Assembly: GCA_964439135.1 (NCBI GenBank)
Contig: CAYTNN010000176.1
Location: forward strand, 1-9,494
Length of the DNA: 9,494 bases
Source of the DNA: JAFGPJ01 sp964439135
GTDB taxonomy: Bacteria; Planctomycetota; Phycisphaerae; Sedimentisphaerales; Anaerobacaceae
Direction: 5' to 3'
Shown here: positions 6,617 to 9,494 of the stretch, one piece after another
Position numbering within the stretch: the stretch's first letter is position 1
How the letters are laid out: each line of letters begins with the position of its first letter
The notes under the pieces: generated by a model
Told to the model about the DNA's origin: nothing
What the model saw: only the letters and a program-made list of their open reading frames with translations
Database searches by the model: none
Program-made: the position numbers and the translations under genes

Positions 6617-6936
6617 AATGTTCTCCTCGTTTTGAAATCTTTTTCCCATTTGTCCGGGCTTGGTTTATAGACGGTAACAATAGTAATGTTATCATCTTCT
6701 AAATCGGTTGCTATTTGAGCATGAATAATCTGCCCTTTATATTCTGCATACACGAGATAGCTCGGTAAGTACTTATCCTCAAGATATTGCTCTATTATTT
6801 CATACGTATCCACTGTAGATAAAATAGCTTCCCGCGGTATAAACCGGCCTTTCAATCGCATATTAACATGATAGGTCCAGCGTATCCTGCAGCGCCTGAT
6901 ACAAGATTTGATAAAATCTAAAGTATCTGCATTCAT
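6613..6936 (-). CDS. DUF4258 family toxin
   Basis: This 107-residue protein matches the DUF4258 pattern. It has an N-terminal helix with H23 and R27 (WTYHVNMRLKGRFIPREAIL), then TYEIIEQYLEDKYLPSYLVYAEYKGQIIHAQIATD, and the family ending TIVTVYKPSPDKWEKDF. DUF4258 proteins are encoded next to YgiT-type zinc-finger genes and are regarded as RelE/MqsR-like toxins of type II systems; an RNase-type activity here is inferred from family context only. It is the upstream gene of the pair and overlaps the antitoxin by 4 bases (ATGA). A consensus promoter lies just upstream, and the predicted start site leaves only about 3 bases of leader. A weak GGTGA sits 4 bases before the ATG. The gene is AT-rich and flanked by direct repeats of the rmuC 3' end, which suggests acquisition. 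Confidence 0.82.
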   Translation of the reverse strand: MNADTLDFIKSCIRRCRIRWTYHVNMRLKGRFIPREAILSTVDTYEIIEQYLEDKYLPSYLVYAEYKGQIIHAQIATDLEDDNITIVTVYKPSPDKWEKDFKTRRTL

Positions 6937-6945
6937 TATGTCACC

Positions 6946-6973
6946 ATTTTATCTGAACGGTCTCTTTTGTCAA
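6946..6973 (-). promoter_or_regulatory. Sigma-70-type promoter of the toxin-antitoxin pair
   Basis: On the minus strand TTGACA (6973-6968, perfect -35) is followed after 16 bases by TAAAAT (6951-6946, 5 of 6). The -35 hexamer directly follows the rmuC TAA stop (6974-6976). The predicted start is near 6939, about 3 bases before the toxin ATG, so the mRNA would be almost leaderless. This is a sequence match only. Confidence 0.65.
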
Positions 6974-8002
6974 TTATGTTTGTTCTTCCGTTTTTTCCTG
7001 TATTTGGTCGAGATGCATTCCGAAGCGGTCGATTTTCTTCTGGCCCTCATCGTACTGGCTGTAGGCGTTTCGCAGGTGTTTGCCGAGGATGTCCCAGGTT
7101 CCGCCGAAGTCGGCGAAAGAGGCGTTGAGCTTTTTTAAGTTCTGCCGAATCTCGGCGGCCTGCTTTTCGATCTGCAGGCCGTGCAGGCCCATCGCAACCG
7201 TCATCAGGTACGCGTACAAAAGGTTCGGCGATACAGGGATCACTTTTTTATCGAAGCAGTACTGCAATATATCCTGCGTCTCGCCGGCATATTTGACGAT
7301 CGTTTCGTAATAGATATTCTCTGCCGGGATGTACATAATTGCAAAGTCCAGGGTGCCCTCGGCGGGCCTGATGTAGTCGCCGGCAATCTTGTCGATATGA
7401 GTGGTGACGTCTTTAATGAATTGTTTGCGAAGTCTCGCTTTTTCCGGTTCGGTTTCGGCCTTTACGATTTTTTCAAAACCGGGCAGCGGAAACTTGGCAT
7501 CAACGGACACCGAGAAGCCGGGCATTTGTACCAGGGCGTCGACCATCTTGCCGTCCTTAAATTCATGCTGGAGTTTGTAGCTGTTTTTGGGAAGGATTTG
7601 TGAGAGAAGGTTATCGAGCGACCATTCGCCCATCTGGCCCCGGAGTTTGGGCGAGCTAAGAATGTTCTGGAGCCGTTTGAGATCGGTTCCCATTTGCATC
7701 ATCTGCTTATTCGCGCCCTGTAGTTCGCCGATCTGGGTATGCAGCTCACTGAGCGTCTTCTGGTTCGATTGCAGGCTCTGGTTAAGTGTGCTCTGGCCGG
7801 TCTGTAGAGATTTGTTCAGGCTTTCCGTAGTTTTGTCCTGGGCGGTTTTCAAATTGTCCAATTGCTGCTGTAGAAGGCCGATCGAGGCCTGCTGGCCGGC
7901 CATTTTCTCGGCGTTGCCGGAATTGGAGACAATCAGCCAGACCAAAAGCCCCAGTACAACAACTACCAGAACACTAATAATAACAGTTAGAATCAGCTCC
8001 AT
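6974..8002 (-). CDS. rmuC: DNA recombination/genome-maintenance protein RmuC
   Basis: This gene encodes a 342-residue RmuC-family protein. E. coli RmuC limits recombination between inverted repeats; the family has a restriction-endonuclease-like (PD-D/E-XK) fold. Residues 2-25 are a transmembrane anchor (ELILTVIISVLVVVVLGLLV). Residues about 33-110 are a glutamine- and leucine-rich coiled coil. The nuclease-like domain covers about 118-300 with E126 (RGQMGEWSL), D155 (VDALVQMPG) and D168-A-K170 (VSVDAKFPLPG), followed by FAIMYIPAENIYYETIV and VIPVSPNLLYAYLMTV. The ATG at 8002 is chosen over an upstream one at 8191: GAGGA lies 8 bases upstream, a perfect -10 lies just beyond, and the protein starts at the anchor. 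The last 17 codons are duplicated beyond the toxin-antitoxin pair. The gene itself looks whole. It is divergent from the HAD gene. Confidence 0.93.
   Translation of the reverse strand: MELILTVIISVLVVVVLGLLVWLIVSNSGNAEKMAGQQASIGLLQQQLDNLKTAQDKTTESLNKSLQTGQSTLNQSLQSNQKTLSELHTQIGELQGANKQMMQMGTDLKRLQNILSSPKLRGQMGEWSLDNLLSQILPKNSYKLQHEFKDGKMVDALVQMPGFSVSVDAKFPLPGFEKIVKAETEPEKARLRKQFIKDVTTHIDKIAGDYIRPAEGTLDFAIMYIPAENIYYETIVKYAGETQDILQYCFDKKVIPVSPNLLYAYLMTVAMGLHGLQIEKQAAEIRQNLKKLNASFADFGGTWDILGKHLRNAYSQYDEGQKKIDRFGMHLDQIQEKTEEQT
6981..7032 (-). repeat. Direct repeat copy B: 3' end of rmuC
   Basis: This is the rmuC-resident copy of the 52-base repeat at 6336-6387, encoding DRFGMHLDQIQEKTEEQ. The two differences fall at 6990 (against 6345) and 7016 (against 6371). 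The first changes T to M and the second M to I in the encoded peptide. Similarity ends at the penultimate codon on one side and at the aspartate codon on the other. Confidence 0.92.
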
Positions 8003-8029
8003 CTTTTTTGTCCTCAGTAAATCGGTTTG

Positions 8030-8058
8030 ATTATAGAATGCAATGGGCCGTTCGTCAA
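8030..8058 (-). promoter_or_regulatory. Sigma-70-type promoter for rmuC
   Basis: On the minus strand TTGACG (8058-8053) is separated by 17 bases from a perfect TATAAT (8035-8030). The predicted start is near 8023, leaving about 20 bases of leader that include the GAGGA ribosome-binding site. It supports the start at 8002. Confidence 0.75.
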
Positions 8059-8094
8059 AGACCAAAGGCAATTGCTTACGAACATAGAAAAATA

Positions 8095-8123
8095 TTGCCA
8101 TGTCGGTCGAAGCTTTGTATTGT
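8095..8123 (+). promoter_or_regulatory. Possible promoter for the HAD-metH pair
   Basis: TTGCCA (8095-8100, 5 of 6) is followed after 17 bases by TATTGT (8118-8123, 4 of 6). The predicted start is near 8130, giving a leader of about 40 bases before the HAD ATG. It is back to back with the rmuC promoter. The -10 is weak, so this is tentative. Confidence 0.4.
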
Positions 8124-8168
8124 CCTGACGAGAAATAATTAAAACCAGCTATAGTTAGGTTGTTTAAA

Positions 8169-8765
8169 ATGGAGAAAATAGAATCGGTCATATTCGATTG
8201 GGGAGGGGTGCTGATAGACGATCCGCGGCCGGGGCTCTTGCGGTACTGCTCCGAGGCTTTCGGCGTGCCGCTCGAAGATTACACGCCGGTACATGATTCG
8301 TTTCTGGATGAGTTCGGGAAGGGTATGATTAGCGAAGAGAGATTCTTCCAACAGATATCCGGTAAGTTGGGTAAATCGATGCCGCCGACTAAGTGGTATG
8401 AAGCCTTCCGTTCGGCCTATGTTCCGAAACAGGAGATGTTCCGGCTGGCCTCTTCGCTGCACGATAAGGGTTATAAAACAGCGTTTTTGTCCAATACCGA
8501 ACTGCCGGCGGTAAAGTTTTTTCACGAGCAGAACTACAATATGTTCGACGTACTCGTTTTTTCGTGCGTCGAGGGATTGGAAAAACCCGAACGAAGGATC
8601 TATGAGATTACGTTAGAGAGGCTCGGTTCGAAGGCCGGGCAGGCAGTCTTCATCGACGACAGGCAGGATTACATACGAGGTGCCCAAGACGTTGGATTAA
8701 ATACAATTCTTTTTCAAAGCATAGATCAAGTTAAGGGTAAATTGACCGAGCTGGGAGTGGAATGA
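8169..8765 (+). CDS. HAD-superfamily phosphatase, YihX-like subfamily IA
   Basis: This 198-residue cytosolic hydrolase shows all four HAD motifs. Motif I is FDWGGVL with nucleophile D10, motif II is FLSNTE with S108, motif III is K139 in EGLEKPERRIYE, and motif IV is FIDDRQDYI with D163 and D164. A helical cap lies between motif I and about residue 90. The second aspartate of the usual DxD in motif I is a glycine, as in FDxGNV/FDxGGV proteins such as the glucose-1-phosphatase YihX, so a small sugar phosphate or similar is a plausible substrate but is not shown. The ATG at 8169 is preferred: an in-frame TTG at 8160 overlaps the only upstream AGG. The methyltransferase gene begins 7 bases after the TGA, so the two are co-transcribed; a metabolic link between them is not evident. 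Confidence 0.9.
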   Translation: MEKIESVIFDWGGVLIDDPRPGLLRYCSEAFGVPLEDYTPVHDSFLDEFGKGMISEERFFQQISGKLGKSMPPTKWYEAFRSAYVPKQEMFRLASSLHDKGYKTAFLSNTELPAVKFFHEQNYNMFDVLVFSCVEGLEKPERRIYEITLERLGSKAGQAVFIDDRQDYIRGAQDVGLNTILFQSIDQVKGKLTELGVE

Positions 8766-8772
8766 ATTACTA

Positions 8773-9494
8773 ATGCGGTTTTCAAAGGCTCTGGAAAACG
8801 ATGGGATTATTTTGCTCGATGGGGCCATCGGTACGGAATTGGACAAACGCGGCTTGATGGGCCGGGCGAGCAATAATCTTGATGCTCCCCAGGCGGTGCT
8901 TGATATCCAGCGAGAATACGCCGCCTGCGGATGCGATGCCCTGACGACAAACACCCTGACGATGAACCGTATCTATATCGAGACACATAACCTCGGCGTT
9001 TCCGTGCGAGATGTGAACAGGGCTGGCGTCGAATTGGCGCGACAGGCCGCGGGAAAAGAACGATATGTCCTTGGCAACATCAGTTCGACAGGTCAACTGC
9101 TCGAACCTTACGGTAATTATAAGGAGTCACAATTCTACGATGCCTTCAGGGAGCAGGCCGGCATCCTGGCGGAATCGGGAGTTGACGGATTTATCATCGA
9201 GACGGTGTTTGATTTGCGCGAGGCGATGTGTGCCCTTCGAGCGTGCAAAGAAAATTTTTCGTTACCTGTAATTGTCTCGATTGCATTTACGACTGAAGAA
9301 AAAGGCGGCAGGACAATGATGGGCGACTCGGCAGAACAATGCGCCAAGAGTCTTACCGACGCCGGGGCGGATGTCGTCGGTGCCAATTGCGGCAGTCTTG
9401 ACCCGGCTCAGATGGCGGTTGTTGTCTCTTTACTCAAGTCGGCAACGAGGTTGCCGGTTCTTGCGCAGCCCAATGCGGGCAGGCCCAAATTAAT
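8773..9494 (+). CDS. Homocysteine S-methyltransferase domain protein (MetH-type, partial at 3' end)
   Basis: The first 240 residues match the homocysteine-binding (beta/alpha)8 barrel of cobalamin-dependent methionine synthase and related methyltransferases. Visible motifs are LLDGAIGTELDKRGL at 14-28, the TTNT segment (ALTTNTLTMNR) near 56-66, VLGNISSTGQLLEPYG near 99-114, GFIIETVFDLREAMCAL near 139-155, and VGANCGSLDP with C206, the first zinc-binding cysteine. The later Cys-Cys pair lies beyond the window. If it is metH, a folate barrel and B12-binding domains should follow; a stand-alone methyltransferase is the alternative. The domain resembles the short bacterial MetH homocysteine barrel, in which the first zinc cysteine is at about the same residue number. 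The ATG at 8773 starts 7 bases after the HAD stop with no strong ribosome-binding site (GGGAG is about 15 bases away), so translation may be coupled. Confidence 0.88.
   Translation, partial: MRFSKALENDGIILLDGAIGTELDKRGLMGRASNNLDAPQAVLDIQREYAACGCDALTTNTLTMNRIYIETHNLGVSVRDVNRAGVELARQAAGKERYVLGNISSTGQLLEPYGNYKESQFYDAFREQAGILAESGVDGFIIETVFDLREAMCALRACKENFSLPVIVSIAFTTEEKGGRTMMGDSAEQCAKSLTDAGADVVGANCGSLDPAQMAVVVSLLKSATRLPVLAQPNAGRPKL

Noticed and set aside
8003..8191. Upstream extension of rmuC to an ATG at 8191
   Set aside because: It would overlap the divergent HAD gene and the rmuC promoter. The ATG at 8002 has a good ribosome-binding site and begins at the membrane anchor.
8139..8525. Minus-strand open frame of 128 codons opposite the HAD gene
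   Set aside because: The plus frame has all four HAD motifs; the antisense frame shows no domain.
1..9494. CRISPR arrays, tRNA or rRNA genes
   Set aside because: No regularly spaced repeats, cloverleaf-like segments or rRNA sequences were seen; the gaps between genes are short and accounted for above.

Overview
This 9.5 kb window is gene-dense bacterial chromosome with short intergenic gaps. Gram-negative-type secretion signals, an exported LacZ-type beta-galactosidase next to a second family-2 glycosidase, a REP-associated transposase and the mix of hits suggest a polysaccharide-degrading bacterium. A Planctomycetota or other PVC-group member is my best guess, but no marker gene proves it.

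Layout on the minus strand, in transcription order from 8002 down to 1: rmuC; a two-gene toxin-antitoxin module (DUF4258 toxin, then YgiT-type zinc-finger antitoxin, ATGA overlap); a duplicated piece of the rmuC 3' end; a compact REP-RAYT-REP element; trxB; trxA; a 5'-truncated short-chain dehydrogenase; an exported beta-galactosidase; and the start of a second exported glycoside hydrolase that leaves the window. On the plus strand from 8169: a HAD-family phosphatase and the N-terminal domain of a MetH-type homocysteine S-methyltransferase that runs off the end. The 166-base gap between rmuC and the HAD gene carries divergent promoters.

How the genes work together: TrxB and TrxA form a complete thioredoxin system. 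The two glycosidases probably release sugars from galactose-containing glycans in the periplasm or at the cell surface. DUF4258 and YgiT form an addiction-type pair. RmuC is a membrane-anchored, nuclease-like genome-maintenance protein.

The most interesting stretch is 5813-7032, where two small mobile units are stacked at the 3' end of rmuC. The toxin-antitoxin pair lies between 52-base direct repeats (50/52 identical) that are copies of the last codons of rmuC, so it looks like a 645-bp unit inserted without breaking the gene. It has a consensus promoter that begins directly at the rmuC stop codon. Three bases beyond the stop of the distal repeat begins a 515-bp RAYT unit with 27-base inverted REP ends. 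A second oddity is the headless SDR gene, whose homology begins exactly at the trxA stop codon, at a CTT-TGA sequence in the right frame for a +1 shift.
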